From: Actinobacteria bacterium UBA912
Lineage (GTDB): Bacteria; Actinomycetota; Coriobacteriia; Anaerosomatales; UBA912
Reading direction: 5' to 3'
DNA length: 7,241 bases
NCBI GenBank assembly: GCA_002293965.1
Contig: DBEG01000070.1
Coordinates: forward strand, 1 to 7,241
Positions 6,689-7,241 of this stretch are shown here, piece by piece. The notes beneath the pieces are model-generated. The model searched no databases and was not told where the DNA came from. It worked only from the letters and a program-made list of their open reading frames with translations. The stretch's first letter is position 1, and every line of letters starts with the position of its first letter. The translations under genes and the position numbers were made by a program.

Positions 6689-7241
6689 CTACTTGGCCTG
6701 GAAGATCTCCTCGTAGAATCCAGCAGTGGTGAGCCTGACGGTCACTGGGACATCGTTACGGTCGCGCCAGAACCAGCCATGGGTTCCGGTCACCGGGGCG
6801 ATGAACGTGCCGTTACCGCCTGGCTGCCCCAACTCCGCCCAGTAGCTGGTGAACTGGTCTGCCTGGCCAGTTGGCTCTCCATGCATGTCGAAGTTCACAG
6901 GACCGCCTTCGGCGACCCACTCGAAGACGAAGCTCTGGCCTTCTTGCATCCTGACCTTGATCTCGATGCCCTGATCCGGCTGGAGCACCCACTCATTCGA
7001 GTCCGAGCGAACGGGGGCGGTGCCCTTGATGAGCGGGCCGGCCACGGAGCCCTCTTCGCCGTAGACCGCCTGAGAGGCAGCGTCTATCTGTGTGAAGCCG
7101 AGCACCTCTCCCAGGCCCGTTGGGTCGATGCCGTACTCTGCTGGCAAGATGGCCACAACAAGGATCACTGCAGCGGCCAGAATGGCGAACGCAGACGCTT
7201 GGGCCAGTTTGGCAAGAGGAACTGGCGGAATCTCGACCTCG
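6689..7241 (-). CDS. Membrane-anchored conserved protein ('transmembrane anchor protein' type), N-terminus cut by right edge
   Basis: 183 codons are visible before the TAG stop at 6691-6689. The frame stays open to the right edge, so the GTG at 7168 is not a convincing start: the codons before it (LAQASAFAILAAA) are the first half of the membrane segment. One membrane helix is followed by LPAEYGIDPTGLGEVLGFTQ, a hallmark I recognise from proteobacterial proteins annotated as transmembrane anchor protein. The outer domain ends with the family's other conserved blocks: GIEIKVRMQEG, FVFEWVAEGGPVNFDMHGE and HGWFWRDRNDVPVTVRL. It is probably a small beta-rich domain outside the membrane. Its biochemical role is not known to me. 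From memory, relatives often sit next to HupE/UreJ-like membrane proteins; such a partner would be upstream, beyond the edge. The family match is from memory. Confidence 0.8.
   Translation of the reverse strand, partial: EVEIPPVPLAKLAQASAFAILAAAVILVVAILPAEYGIDPTGLGEVLGFTQIDAASQAVYGEEGSVAGPLIKGTAPVRSDSNEWVLQPDQGIEIKVRMQEGQSFVFEWVAEGGPVNFDMHGEPTGQADQFTSYWAELGQPGGNGTFIAPVTGTHGWFWRDRNDVPVTVRLTTAGFYEEIFQAK

Noticed and set aside
1..7241. CRISPR array, insertion sequence or attachment site
   Set aside because: No regularly spaced repeats, transposase frame, terminal inverted repeats or duplicated tRNA 3' end were seen.

Overview
The window is GC-rich bacterial DNA with four protein-coding genes, one tRNA gene and one probable large non-coding RNA. 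High GC, sigma70-type TATAAT boxes, a probable selenocysteine gene and an NdvB-type glucan synthase would fit an anaerobic or microaerophilic high-GC lineage, possibly an uncultivated actinobacterium. No marker gene is present, so this placement is a guess.

Layout. Positions 1-4264 (minus strand) are one continuous reading frame of 1421 codons that runs off the left edge. It is the N-terminal half of a cyclic beta-1,2-glucan synthase (GT84 plus glucoamylase-like region); the expected C-terminal GH94 phosphorylase part lies outside the window. A 172-bp divergent intergenic region follows, with a promoter for each direction and a CsoR/CstR-type palindrome inside the rightward promoter. Positions 4437-5138 (plus strand) encode a lipoprotein that fuses a rhodanese to a thioredoxin. 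The first cysteine of the thioredoxin CxxC motif is an in-frame UGA, followed at the right distance by an 8-bp hairpin with a GGUCG loop. I read this as a selenocysteine codon with a bacterial SECIS element. A normal gene caller would cut the gene in two or choose the antisense frame.

Positions 5241-5663 hold no credible protein gene, but have a TATAAT box, two long-range helices, several local hairpins, a possible loop pseudoknot and a terminator with a T-run: a roughly 410-nt structured RNA I cannot assign to a family. Next come tRNA-Ala(UGC) with its own extended -10 promoter and, 26 nt after its CCA end, a class I SAM-dependent methyltransferase gene with a TTG start, probably read from the tRNA promoter. 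A hairpin overlapping its stop codon separates it from a convergent minus-strand gene for a single-pass membrane-anchored protein, whose N-terminus is cut by the right edge.

The genes do not form one pathway. The two most interesting units are the rhodanese-thioredoxin selenoprotein, whose operator suggests persulfide- or metal-responsive control, and the unassigned RNA.
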